A DNA stretch of 38,106 nucleotides, from assembly GCA_017617005.1 (NCBI GenBank), contig JAFZWW010000127.1:1-38106 (forward strand), given 5' to 3'. Of the stretch, positions 8,023 to 16,707 are shown piece by piece. This DNA comes from Lachnospiraceae bacterium. GTDB taxonomy: Bacteria; Bacillota; Clostridia; Lachnospirales; Lachnospiraceae. Under the pieces are notes generated by a model. It saw only the letters and a list, made by a program, of their open reading frames with translations, ran no database searches and was not told the origin of the DNA. Each line of letters opens with the position of its first letter. Within the stretch, counting starts at the first letter, position 1. Both the position numbers and the translations under genes were made by a program.

Positions 8023-8961
8023 TCAGCCTGATATCACTCTTCCGAAGAATTCGAGCATGCTTTCATTAGCTTCGATGCTCTCATGCCACTCCCAGTGGCT
8101 TATATTGAACACATGGAGAAGATGGATCCCTTCCTCTTTGCTCCTGTAGAACAGTTCATATGAAATGCCGCTCTTTTCAAGCACTTCCCTAAGATATCCG
8201 GTATGTGCGGTAAGCACATCGCTTTCGGAACCTATGATGTGTATCGGAGGAAGTCCTGTTTCCGGGATTATCTCCGATGCTGCCATATGTCCGTTCCAGG
8301 TTGCATTTTCACCCTTCTCGCCGAGCATCATATCCACATACGCCTTTGCCGTGCCACGGCCGAGCTCGGTATCCTCGGATGCCGCAATATATAGCCTTCC
8401 CGTCTCCGCAACGGGACTGCTCACCGATACCGCGCTTATTTCAAATGAAGGTGCGGTGACTCCGTAGAAACTCCTGAGATCCTCACTCCTTGTAAGGCAG
8501 GTTGTCAGAATGGAAAGATGTCCGCCCGCGGAATCCCCGCAGACTAAAACCTTCGAAAGGTCGAACCCCCGTATAGGTCCGTGTTTTCCGAGCCAGTGCA
8601 TCGCAGCGAATATATCGGAGATCATCTCCTGAAGGTTTCCCTGCTGGAGAAGTCTGTAGTTCATGGCCATTACGGCAAATCCGCGGCTCGCAAGATAACC
8701 GAGATATCTGTCCGAGATATCTGCTGAGCCGTACATCCATCCTCCGCCGTGTATATAGATTATCGAAGGAAGACTTCCCTCTCCCGCCGCAAAGCTCTCC
8801 GGATAGTACAGATTAAGCATATGTGCGGGATCGTAATCCCCCAGATAAGCGATATGCTTTTCACATCTGTATCCTTTTGGATCGACCCCATTCGGATAAT
8901 CTGCGGCATTTGCTTTATCTATTGTGTCCCAGTAATCTATCAGATACTGTCTGTAATCCAT
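8023..8961 (-). CDS. Alpha/beta hydrolase, HSL-type esterase/lipase
   Basis: A 312-residue cytoplasmic hydrolase of the hormone-sensitive-lipase-like family. It has the oxyanion motif H71-G-G-G-W, the nucleophile elbow GDSAGG (142-147) with Ser144, and the likely triad partners Asp248 (in SESDVL) and His283. It would hydrolyse carboxyl esters of small or acylated substrates; the natural substrate is unknown. It is the first gene of a two-gene operon with the phosphoglycerol transferase, which hints at a role with acylated envelope material, though this is only context. An AGGGGG precedes the ATG, and a TATAAT lies at 8988-8993. Confidence 0.88.
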   Translation of the reverse strand: MDYRQYLIDYWDTIDKANAADYPNGVDPKGYRCEKHIAYLGDYDPAHMLNLYYPESFAAGEGSLPSIIYIHGGGWMYGSADISDRYLGYLASRGFAVMAMNYRLLQQGNLQEMISDIFAAMHWLGKHGPIRGFDLSKVLVCGDSAGGHLSILTTCLTRSEDLRSFYGVTAPSFEISAVSVSSPVAETGRLYIAASEDTELGRGTAKAYVDMMLGEKGENATWNGHMAASEIIPETGLPPIHIIGSESDVLTAHTGYLREVLEKSGISYELFYRSKEEGIHLLHVFNISHWEWHESIEANESMLEFFGRVISG

Positions 8962-8987
8962 ATACGCCCCCTGTTTCCAACTTATCT

Positions 8988-9016
8988 ATTATACACTTTC
9001 GCGCGCAAATCCTAAA
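8988..9016 (-). promoter_or_regulatory. Promoter of the hydrolase / phosphoglycerol transferase operon
   Basis: Minus-strand TATAAT at 8988-8993 with a weak -35 (TTTAGG, 9011-9016) at 17 bases. It lies in the 180-base divergent region shared with the second sensor-GGDEF gene. Confidence 0.55.
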
Positions 9017-9101
9017 GTATCCGTTATCCGGTCAGGTACAGCAACTAAAATATATGCTTATCAGGTTAAAATCAAGCTTAACGGGAAGAATCACGATTAT
9101 A

Positions 9102-9110
9102 TGGTATAAT
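9102..9110 (+). promoter_or_regulatory. Extended -10 promoter of the second sensor-GGDEF gene
   Basis: TGGTATAAT, identical to the element before copy 1, ends 31 bases before the ATG at 9142. No convincing -35 is present. Confidence 0.65.
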
Positions 9111-9141
9111 ATCTGTGTATTGCGTTTAGCAGGGGGACCAT

Positions 9142-11043
9142 ATGAAAAAAAAGATCGCGGTCTTTACAACAGGATGGTGCTGTGAGATATTATCGCAATT
9201 CCTTATGGGATTGGAAGAATCACTGCGCTCCGAAAAAGCCGATATCTTTCTTTTCCTGGGATATGCCATGTATTCCGACAGGCCCGCCAACAGGCAGGGT
9301 GATCTCAACATCTTCAGACTTCCCGACATGAGCGACTTCGACGGAGCTGTGATCTTCGGAAGCGGTCTTTATTTTGCCGGTGAACCGGAAGCCATCATAG
9401 ACAGATGTAAAAAAGCAGGCATCCCCGTTATCGTCCAGGGCGCAAGATTCGAGGGCACGTACTACATCGGATCCGACAATTACGCGGCCACCATAGATAT
9501 GTGCACTCATCTGAGTGAATCACATAATGTTAAAGACATCATTTTCCTGGCAGGTTCTGCCGATTCTCTCGATTCCGAACTCAGATTAAAGGCGGTCAGA
9601 GATCATCTTCATAAAAAAAGTGAAGACGATCTTCTGAAAGAGGTTTTCTACACCAAGTGGGAAAACGCCGCAGTCAAAAGATATATGGAGGAGTTCTTCA
9701 AAACCGGAAGAAAGCTTCCCGATGTTTTCATCTGCGCCAATGACGGTCTTGCGATGCAGGCCTGCGTCTCACTGGAAGAACACGGCGTATCGGTTCCCGG
9801 AGATGTCCTTGTAACGGGATTCGATCATATCGAGGGAAGCCAGATCTTCTATCCCTCCATAGCTTCCGTGGACCAGTGCTTCGTAAAAATGGGAGAGGCA
9901 AGCGGCGAGACCCTTAAGACGCTTTTTGGAGGCGGCGATTGTCCGGAATCTTCCGTCGTACGCTGCGAATTTATCCCCGGCGAGAGCTGCGGCTGCACGG
10001 AATCGGGTAACAGCGACGCGGCAAGAAGACGTATGGGACGGAATGAATTCGCCAAAAGATCCGACACTACCTATTTCAACATCAAGCTCAATGTCATGGA
10101 CTCCACGGTCCTTTCAAGTGTTTCCTTTGAAGAATTCAATGAAAAGCTCCACGACCTTCTGCTGAGGGATCATTTCATAGAAGGGGACTCCTTCCATGTT
10201 CTTCTTGAGCCGAATTTCAGACTTTCGTTAAATGACACAAATATCACCCTTGCAAGAGAAGGATACAGTCCCCATATGGACATCCTCTATTCCATGGAGA
10301 ACGGAAATGAATTCGATGGAAATCAGTTCCCTTCAAGATCCCTTGTTCCCGGATACGATCCCGAAGATTCCAATCATATGTATGTATTCCTCGCTCTTCA
10401 CGAGGGAGCCGATGCTTTCGGTTATATCGTGTTCAGGGACTGCATGAACAGGGTACTCAATCACGACCTGCAGTCATACCAGAACAGACTCGGACTTGTC
10501 ATAGACAAATTCCGCCACACACTGAGCCTTGACCTTATCAATAAAAGACTCCTGGATATAATGAAGCGAGATCCTCTGACCAACGTGAGCAACAGAAGGG
10601 CTTTCGAGGACAAAGAAGCTTTCCTTCAGTCCAAGATCAATTCCGGCGAAAAATATGATTTTGCGATCGCAATGTTTGATGTCAACAACCTGAAGCTTGT
10701 AAATGATGTTCAGGGACACGAGGCAGGCGATGCTTATCTGATAAGGGCGTGCCGTCTTATCTGCAATATCTTCAAACACAGCCCGGTTTACAGGGTTGGC
10801 GGAGATGAATTCATAGCGGTTCTTACCGAAAGCGATCTTGCAGGCAGGGAGTCTCTCAGAAAAGAACTTGCGGATTCGCTGAGCCCCTACACCAAGGAGG
10901 TTCCTCTCCCGGATGATTTTGTTTCCATCGCATGCGGCATCGCGGAGTACGATCCGTCTTCGGATGAATCGGTACAGGATGTCACTAAACGTGCGGACGA
11001 CAGAATGTATGAAAATAAAAACATGATCAAAGGGATCAAGTGA
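9142..11043 (+). CDS. Cytoplasmic LacI-type sensor / GGDEF diguanylate cyclase, copy 2
   Basis: A 633-residue paralogue of the protein at 4205, alike along its whole length, with GGDEF at the same residues (553-557). The order is a LacI-type ligand-binding domain (~1-285, ending ESCGC), a GAF-like middle region, a helical linker, and a GGDEF domain with FDVNNLKLVND. The RxxD inhibitory site is missing here too. It should synthesise c-di-GMP. Binding-pocket residues differ between the copies, so the ligand may differ. AGGGGG precedes the ATG. The stop lies 11 bases before the start of the small DUF6935-like gene, suggesting an operon. Confidence 0.9.
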   Translation: MKKKIAVFTTGWCCEILSQFLMGLEESLRSEKADIFLFLGYAMYSDRPANRQGDLNIFRLPDMSDFDGAVIFGSGLYFAGEPEAIIDRCKKAGIPVIVQGARFEGTYYIGSDNYAATIDMCTHLSESHNVKDIIFLAGSADSLDSELRLKAVRDHLHKKSEDDLLKEVFYTKWENAAVKRYMEEFFKTGRKLPDVFICANDGLAMQACVSLEEHGVSVPGDVLVTGFDHIEGSQIFYPSIASVDQCFVKMGEASGETLKTLFGGGDCPESSVVRCEFIPGESCGCTESGNSDAARRRMGRNEFAKRSDTTYFNIKLNVMDSTVLSSVSFEEFNEKLHDLLLRDHFIEGDSFHVLLEPNFRLSLNDTNITLAREGYSPHMDILYSMENGNEFDGNQFPSRSLVPGYDPEDSNHMYVFLALHEGADAFGYIVFRDCMNRVLNHDLQSYQNRLGLVIDKFRHTLSLDLINKRLLDIMKRDPLTNVSNRRAFEDKEAFLQSKINSGEKYDFAIAMFDVNNLKLVNDVQGHEAGDAYLIRACRLICNIFKHSPVYRVGGDEFIAVLTESDLAGRESLRKELADSLSPYTKEVPLPDDFVSIACGIAEYDPSSDESVQDVTKRADDRMYENKNMIKGIK

Positions 11044-11054
11044 AAGGAGAAAAT

Positions 11055-11648
11055 ATGGGATTATTGGATCAGATCAAGAACAAAGCTGCACAGGAGATCG
11101 GAAACGCAGTCGGCGATGCGGTACGCGGCGCGGCAAGTGCCGGCGGAAAACAGACCGAGAGCTTCACGTTTAAAGATATCCCCGGAAGCCTCGCAGAGCT
11201 TCAGGCTCTTCCCGAGTGCTCAATGGATACACCCTTCAAAACAGCCGCACTCACAGTTTGTGCACTCTGTGCATATGCGGTAAATACGGATGCGGGAATC
11301 GAGATGCTCAATTTCCTGAAAGGTCCCCAGCCGCTGAGCACAATGGAACTTCAGTTCCTTAAGGACCGTTTTATGGACGGCAAGACCTATGTTCCTCTTT
11401 CATATTTCAAGGGTGCAACTCCCGACAACAACTACACTCCGTCGGAGCCTCTTACGATCGAAGTATTCTCCAATCCATATTCATACGACAACGACGGATA
11501 TGCCAGACTTCTCATAAGAAGCGGCGGTGCCGATACCGAACGTCCCATCACTCTGAGAAAGCGCGGAAGCGACGGTAAGTGGTTCCTCTGGGAACAGATG
11601 CTCCTCGCTGACATCAGGCAGCCCAAGGCATCGGATCCCTGGGCCTGA
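11055..11648 (+). CDS. DUF6935-like conserved protein of unknown function
   Basis: A 197-residue soluble protein. An amphipathic, Ala/Gly-rich N-terminus (MGLLDQIKNKAAQEIG) is followed by a domain with FKDIPGSLAELQALPE and a PITLRKRGSDGKWFLWEQ C-terminal strand region. It resembles a family common in Lachnospiraceae and Ruminococcaceae that I recall as DUF6935; the exact family name is uncertain. The ATG at 11055 is chosen over an in-frame GTG at 11040 because AAAGGAG sits 5 bases upstream of the ATG. It lies right behind the second GGDEF gene and ahead of a strong terminator. Function is unknown. Confidence 0.8.
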   Translation: MGLLDQIKNKAAQEIGNAVGDAVRGAASAGGKQTESFTFKDIPGSLAELQALPECSMDTPFKTAALTVCALCAYAVNTDAGIEMLNFLKGPQPLSTMELQFLKDRFMDGKTYVPLSYFKGATPDNNYTPSEPLTIEVFSNPYSYDNDGYARLLIRSGGADTERPITLRKRGSDGKWFLWEQMLLADIRQPKASDPWA

Positions 11649-11697
11649 ACGCATTCCGGCGCGTATCTTTTGACAACGCCATATGACCCGATCGGAC

Positions 11698-11733
11698 AAA
11701 AAAACTCCCGGCCGCCAGGCCGGGAGCATTTTT
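11698..11733. terminator. Bidirectional intrinsic terminator
   Basis: Perfect 9-bp stem CTCCCGGCC/GGCCGGGAG (11705-11713 and 11718-11726) with a GCCA loop. A-rich sequence lies on the left and a T-rich run on the right. It can end both the plus-strand GGDEF/DUF6935 transcript and the minus-strand lipoprotein transcript. Confidence 0.9.
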
Positions 11734-11748
11734 ATGTCATTTATTTAC

Positions 11749-13323
11749 TTAGTTGGAAACAACCTGTCCGATGATAGCATCAAGTCCCGGGAAAGGATCA
11801 TCCATGACATTTACGTACCATGTGTCATAGTTGAAGGGGAACATATCGGCAGTTACGGGATCCCAGTTTACACACATATAAGGAAGATCATCTTCGTCAA
11901 CATAGTTGAACTCATTGAAATCGGAGCCCCAAGGACGAAGGAAGAAGCTGATCTCAAGAACCCAGTTGCCGTCATCATCATAAAGATCTACACTCATTGA
12001 GATGTAATCTTCAAGAAGCTGTGAATCGGATTCGGGATCGATGTATGTATCATAGTATCCGATATCATATCCAAGGATCTGACCATCGTTGGAGATGAGC
12101 CATCCCGATACGGTGCTGTCGGAATAGTGATCAAAGTATACATCTACATCAAGATCACCTTCGGACTTGGCATTTACAACCTGCATATGAACTTCATCGC
12201 CGTCACAGTCAAATGTTGCAAGACAGTCATATGCAAATCCGATATTGCTCTCAAAATCGTCGCAGGCATTACTTACGATCCAGAAGCCGTACCAGCCCCT
12301 CTCCCAATACTCTGCCCAGTCGCCGGAAGCAACGCCCGAAGATCCGGGTCCGATATCGGTAACAAGCATATCATCTACATCTACGCTCTTTACAAGTTCC
12401 ATGAAATCGTCGGAAGCGGCTTCCTCAACAGTAGAACCGGTAGTGTAGATATGTACGGCAACCATTTCGTCACCTGAAGTGCTCATGTAAACCCAGTCAA
12501 GAGGGATAACAAGTTCTGCGGTGATATCACCGAAGTAATCCTCATAGGTGAAGAAAAATGCTTCCTTACCGTCAACGGTAAAGTTCTCAAGCGTATAATC
12601 ATAGTACATGATCTCATTTTCAAGATCATCGAGGGCGTCAAAACTCTCGACTGCAGTGATGTAAACCTTCTGGTTTCCGTCCTTTGAAACGAGATCGCCG
12701 AACTCGGATGAAGGATCTGCCTCGCGGTATGCTCCCGTATACTGAACGGTATAAAGTCCGTTTCCGTAAACATAGGTGCCACCCTTGCCGGCTCCGCCGA
12801 TAGCTACGGTCTCGGCTCCGCTCTCAACTTCGAGGGAAGCAAGAACCGCAAGAGGAATATCATCGGTATACTTATATCCGGTTCCGATGGCGATTACGGT
12901 TGCCTTGCCGATCTTGGCATAAACAACGAAATCCTTCTTGTAGGAAGCTCCGGTCCACTTTGTTCCGTCAAGGCTGAAAGAGATCTCTTCATAAGAATCA
13001 TCCTCTTCGATAAGTGCCTTGACATAATCCTTGGCATCACCCTTATCAACCACCTGGAAAACGATGTTTTTGTCATCATCTTCGGAAAGGGTTACTACGC
13101 TCTCGCTGGAGCCTTCATCAGCTTCCATTCCCTTGGGAACGAGAAGTGTGAAAGCACCGACAGTCTCTTCCTTTCCCTTGACTTCGGGAACCTCAAGAGC
13201 ATCCTCGTCAGCTTCGACTACGGGAGTTTCTTCCTTGCCACAGCCCGCGATGGTAGCGATTCCCATCATAAGGCATAAAATGACGGCAAGTCCCTTTTTA
13301 CGAAACGTCATTTTTTTACTCAT
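11749..13323 (-). CDS. Large acidic lipoprotein of unknown function
   Basis: A 524-residue secreted lipoprotein. The signal peptide has a lysine-rich start, a hydrophobic core and a lipobox IAGC with Cys28. After an acidic linker there appear to be two related domains (~50-165 and ~175-310), each with strand-rich VxxF/VxAI patterns. A C-terminal domain (~330-520) opens with WAEYWERGWYGFW and is rich in Asp and aromatic residues. This C-terminal type recurs in Lachnospiraceae lipoproteins without known function. A good SD (AAAGGAG) precedes the ATG. The gene is isolated by terminators on both sides, so it is probably a single transcription unit. Confidence 0.8.
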   Translation of the reverse strand: MSKKMTFRKKGLAVILCLMMGIATIAGCGKEETPVVEADEDALEVPEVKGKEETVGAFTLLVPKGMEADEGSSESVVTLSEDDDKNIVFQVVDKGDAKDYVKALIEEDDSYEEISFSLDGTKWTGASYKKDFVVYAKIGKATVIAIGTGYKYTDDIPLAVLASLEVESGAETVAIGGAGKGGTYVYGNGLYTVQYTGAYREADPSSEFGDLVSKDGNQKVYITAVESFDALDDLENEIMYYDYTLENFTVDGKEAFFFTYEDYFGDITAELVIPLDWVYMSTSGDEMVAVHIYTTGSTVEEAASDDFMELVKSVDVDDMLVTDIGPGSSGVASGDWAEYWERGWYGFWIVSNACDDFESNIGFAYDCLATFDCDGDEVHMQVVNAKSEGDLDVDVYFDHYSDSTVSGWLISNDGQILGYDIGYYDTYIDPESDSQLLEDYISMSVDLYDDDGNWVLEISFFLRPWGSDFNEFNYVDEDDLPYMCVNWDPVTADMFPFNYDTWYVNVMDDPFPGLDAIIGQVVSN

Positions 13324-13423
13324 AATGTCTCCTTTGCGCTTTGGTGCAATAAACTACAAAAGTCATTTTACAATAATATAGGAAATAATTAAACCTATAA
13401 TTTTTACAGTTTTTTAATAATTA

Positions 13424-13460
13424 AAGCCCGTATTTTGTGTGTTTTTCAAAATGCGGGCTT
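13424..13460 (-). terminator. Intrinsic terminator after the pfk-to-DUF5711 operon
   Basis: Inverted repeat AAGCCCGTATTTTG / CAAAATGCGGGCTT (13424-13437, 13447-13460), 14 positions with one wobble pair, 9-base loop. It is followed on the minus strand by an A/T-rich run starting TTTAATTATT. The 100-base stretch between it and the lipoprotein ATG is very A/T-rich and probably holds that gene's promoter, but no clear -35/-10 pair stands out. Confidence 0.8.
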
Positions 13461-13473
13461 CCGAAAAGCTTTT

Positions 13474-14661
13474 TCAATTCAGTCTGATCGTATCGACCGA
13501 TGATGACGTGGATACTACATATCTATATGCATTATCGGTGGAAACGAGCAGTCTTACGGGATTTCTGAAGGAATCATCGAACTTGACCTTGCCGTGATAG
13601 GTATATATCAGGCATCTGGTCTCATTATAGATGACGAGATCGGAGTCCTCGAAAAGAACATCCGTATACTCGAAATCAATATTGTACTTTCCGACTAGGG
13701 AATCCGAGCTGTCGTATACATCCATCCTGTATTTTGCCTCGGGATCGTCGGACCTGAAAACGAGACCGAGATATCCGCCTCCGGCAAAAACGGATTTTAC
13801 TTCATCGGAAAAGAGATGTTCACCTATGGATTCGGGCTGGTCGGAACCCTTATAGATCATGAATCTCTCGTCTCCCACTGCGTAAGCGGTCGAATCATCG
13901 AGAAATCCGACTTCCGGGACGACAAGATCGGTGTAATCATAGCTGCTTACCAGGAAATCGGTATAATTATCACCGACTTCGGTGAGGTTATAAAACGCGA
14001 CCGTGGATTTGACGGTGCCGGCATCAACATAGATAAAACTTACGCAAAGAAGATTTCCTGCGGGAGAAAGTGCCAGGTCAACGGGATAACCGCTTCCGGA
14101 CATATGCATCTGACCGCTGTAGAGGAGATCTCCCGAAGGGGAATAGGTGTTGATAAGAACCGCATCATTTGAGTTGAGAACCGCGGTTACCCTTCCTGTA
14201 TTTGCCACCGCGATGTCCCTTATGGGAAGGTTTGTCTTGAAACTTCCGAGCTTCTCGGTCTCATCGAGAATGTAGATATCCCTTCCGTTATATGATGCTA
14301 TCGCAACGGTGCCGTCGCATATCGCTATCCTGAGATCCTGGATCTCGTAACCCTGGTCCCAGACGGTCTTGCCGCTTCCGTCAATACAGTGGGCTCCGTC
14401 ATGGCTGAAGGAAAGAATGCTCCGTCCGAGCCTCATATCCTTCTGTGATTCGGACGCGGTCCGGTCTCCGGAAGCTATGACTTCATATCCGGTATAAACA
14501 TGCGACTGGAATCTGGCATAGATGATAAGAAGGATCACGAGGATCAGGACAATGAAAATACATGTCCTGTAAACATTCATGATCCTGTGTTTTTTAAGTT
14601 TTTCCCTGTAATCTTCGGGCGACTGGTCGGAGCCGCCCCTGATCATACGTAGCTTTGCCAT
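13474..14661 (-). CDS. DUF5711-like membrane-anchored beta-propeller protein
   Basis: A 395-residue protein with a short cytoplasmic N-terminus, one membrane helix (~31-49) and a long extracytoplasmic domain built of repeating four-strand-like blocks. The GKTVWDQGYEIQDLRIA and GRDIYILDE segments are typical of propeller blades. It matches my recollection of the DUF5711 family of Clostridia, whose function is unknown. It is the last gene of the pfk-dnaX-ybaB-recR-galM series, 23 bases after galM and with an SD-like AGGGG, and is followed by a terminator. Confidence 0.78.
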   Translation of the reverse strand: MAKLRMIRGGSDQSPEDYREKLKKHRIMNVYRTCIFIVLILVILLIIYARFQSHVYTGYEVIASGDRTASESQKDMRLGRSILSFSHDGAHCIDGSGKTVWDQGYEIQDLRIAICDGTVAIASYNGRDIYILDETEKLGSFKTNLPIRDIAVANTGRVTAVLNSNDAVLINTYSPSGDLLYSGQMHMSGSGYPVDLALSPAGNLLCVSFIYVDAGTVKSTVAFYNLTEVGDNYTDFLVSSYDYTDLVVPEVGFLDDSTAYAVGDERFMIYKGSDQPESIGEHLFSDEVKSVFAGGGYLGLVFRSDDPEAKYRMDVYDSSDSLVGKYNIDFEYTDVLFEDSDLVIYNETRCLIYTYHGKVKFDDSFRNPVRLLVSTDNAYRYVVSTSSSVDTIRLN

Positions 14662-14684
14662 TTATCCCCTCGGAAAAACCGGTA

Positions 14685-15734
14685 TCAGTTCTTAAATGCG
14701 TATACCGTTACGGAATCGAGTTTTCTGTCAGGTCCGAAAACAGGACTCTGGAAATTTGAGTGATGGATCGCATCGGGATAGAACTGAGTCTCAAGGCAGA
14801 GACCGTATCTCTTGTTGAAAACTGCGCCTTCCTTACCGATCTGTCCTTCCTTGATGAAGTTGCCGGCATAGAACTGAACGCCGGGAAGATCGGAATATAC
14901 CTCCATGATCCTTGATGACTTTGCCGCCCATACGGTTGCAACCTTACGCAGAGTGCCGTCATAGCCTCTTACACAGTAGTTATGGTCATAGCCGCCGGCA
15001 AATTCAAGCTGCTCGTAATCATCATCGATATGGTCGCCGATCCTTACCTTGGATGTAAGATCCATGGGTGTTCCCTTTACGGATGCGATATCTCCGGAAG
15101 GGATCGATTCGTCATCGGTGGGAGTGAATTCGTCTGCTTCGATCTGAATGAACTCACCCTCAATGCTTCCGGACTTGAATCCGTCAAGATTAAAATATGA
15201 GTGGTTGGTGGGATTGAGAATGGAATTCTCATCGGAAGATCCGACATAGTGAAGCTTCAGTTCATTCTCATCGGTCACGGTGTATGTAACGGAAAGCTTC
15301 TTGTTGCCGGGAAATCCGAGCGTTGCGGGATCTTCGATCGTAAATGTGACACTGCTGTCGGAATCTACATCGGCATCCCATACTCTCTTATGGTATCCGT
15401 TGTCTATATGTGAATGAAGGTTGTTCCTGTCATTGTCATTGATATCGAGCTCGTAGTGAACGCCGTCTATCTCATATTCGGCATTTCCTATACGGTTAGC
15501 GTTGGGACCGATGGTTGCGCCGAAAAAGCTGGGATTTCCGTAGTAATCCTCTGCCTTGTCAAAGCCGAGCACAACATCCTCTGCATTTCCCTGCGCATCG
15601 GGAACCATGAGCTTTACAAGTATTGCACCGAGATTGGTGACGGAAGCGACAAGACCGTTCTTACCGGTGATGGTATAAAGCTTTATCTCCCTGCCGTCAC
15701 GGCTGCATCCGAAACTTTCAGTATTTACCGACAT
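14685..15734 (-). CDS. galM: Aldose 1-epimerase (galactose mutarotase)
   Basis: A 349-residue enzyme that interconverts alpha and beta anomers of galactose or glucose in the cytoplasm. Family signatures include LGAILVKLMVPD, GPNANRIGNAEYEIDG, a histidine in NNLHSH, NPTNHSYFNL with the catalytic His, and the catalytic Glu in LETQFYPDAIHH. Length matches the family. AAGGAG precedes the ATG. It follows recR by 25 bases and precedes the DUF5711-like gene. The neighbours are not galactose genes, so it may serve general hexose mutarotation. Confidence 0.95.
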   Translation of the reverse strand: MSVNTESFGCSRDGREIKLYTITGKNGLVASVTNLGAILVKLMVPDAQGNAEDVVLGFDKAEDYYGNPSFFGATIGPNANRIGNAEYEIDGVHYELDINDNDRNNLHSHIDNGYHKRVWDADVDSDSSVTFTIEDPATLGFPGNKKLSVTYTVTDENELKLHYVGSSDENSILNPTNHSYFNLDGFKSGSIEGEFIQIEADEFTPTDDESIPSGDIASVKGTPMDLTSKVRIGDHIDDDYEQLEFAGGYDHNYCVRGYDGTLRKVATVWAAKSSRIMEVYSDLPGVQFYAGNFIKEGQIGKEGAVFNKRYGLCLETQFYPDAIHHSNFQSPVFGPDRKLDSVTVYAFKN

Positions 15735-15759
15735 AACAATTCTCCTTAGTATTTCTTTT

Positions 15760-16365
15760 TTATATTTCCACGCGTCCGTCGAGTGCCCTGGTCAGTGTGA
15801 TCTCATCGATATATTCGAGATCTCCTCCGACGGGAACACCGCTGGCTATACGTGTGACCTTTACTCCGAGAGGCTTGATCAGCTTGCTGATATACATCGC
15901 CGTGGTCTCGCCTTCGATGCTTGAATTCGTCGCAAGTATGACTTCACTGATACTGCCGTCATCTTTGGAACACCTGTCGACGAGTTCCTTGATCCTGATA
16001 TCGGATGGACCCACACCCAGCATCGGAGCTATCGCACCCTGAAGCACATGATAAACGCCGCCATATTTTCCGGTCTTTTCGTATGCGGCCATATCCCTGG
16101 TGTCTTCAACCACCATGATGACCGAATGATCCCTTGAAGCATTTGAGCATACGGGGCACATATCACTGTCCGTGAGGGTGAAGCATTCCTTACAATACTT
16201 GACCCTGCTGCGTGCCTCCATCATGGTGTCCGCAAGACGCTTAACCTTCTCGGGCGGCATATTTATCATATAAAAAGCAAGTCTCTGTGCGGATTTATCC
16301 CCTATCCCGGGAAGTGCCGCAAGTTCCGAAACCAGCCTGTTGACATATCCGCTGTAAAGTTCCAT
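15760..16365 (-). CDS. recR: Recombination mediator protein RecR
   Basis: A 201-residue protein that works with RecO and RecF to load RecA at single-strand gaps. It has an N-terminal helix-hairpin-helix (LPGIGDKSAQRLA, ~18-30), a four-Cys zinc site (Cys58, 61, 70, 73), a Toprim domain starting near 81 (VVEDTRD), and the C-terminal ARALDGRVEI-type end. Length is standard. Its ATG directly abuts the ybaB stop, giving the widely conserved dnaX-ybaB-recR order. Confidence 0.97.
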   Translation of the reverse strand: MELYSGYVNRLVSELAALPGIGDKSAQRLAFYMINMPPEKVKRLADTMMEARSRVKYCKECFTLTDSDMCPVCSNASRDHSVIMVVEDTRDMAAYEKTGKYGGVYHVLQGAIAPMLGVGPSDIRIKELVDRCSKDDGSISEVILATNSSIEGETTAMYISKLIKPLGVKVTRIASGVPVGGDLEYIDEITLTRALDGRVEI

Positions 16366-16707
16366 TTAGAATAATCCTGCGGGCATTCCGTTAAGTCCGC
16401 CCATAATCTGCTCGCCTGCGGCATCTGCTTTGTCCATGGCATCCTTTATTGCTGCAAGGATTGAATCCTGGAGAGTTTCGACATCTTCGGGATCGACGAT
16501 ATCCTTGTCGAGTTTGATCTCGAGAACATCCCTTTTGCCGTTTATCTTAACAGTAACGGCTCCGCCGCCGGCACTTCCTTCGAACTCCGCGCTCTCAAGT
16601 TCCTTCCTGCCTTCTTCCATCTGACGCTGCATGCGCTGTGCCTGCTTCATCAGATTGGCCATATTTCCGGGCATAGCTCCTCCGGGAAATCCGCCGTGTT
16701 TTGCCAT
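16366..16707 (-). CDS. YbaB/EbfC family nucleoid-associated protein
   Basis: A 113-residue small DNA-binding protein. The long N-terminal helix (MANLMKQAQRMQRQMEEGRK) and the GGAVTVKINGKRDVLEIKLD core are characteristic of the family, which forms tweezer-like dimers on DNA. A Gly/Pro-rich leader precedes the helix. The ATG comes directly after the dnaX TAA, with GGAGG upstream, so translation is coupled. It lies between dnaX and recR, its usual place. Confidence 0.95.
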   Translation of the reverse strand: MAKHGGFPGGAMPGNMANLMKQAQRMQRQMEEGRKELESAEFEGSAGGGAVTVKINGKRDVLEIKLDKDIVDPEDVETLQDSILAAIKDAMDKADAAGEQIMGGLNGMPAGLF

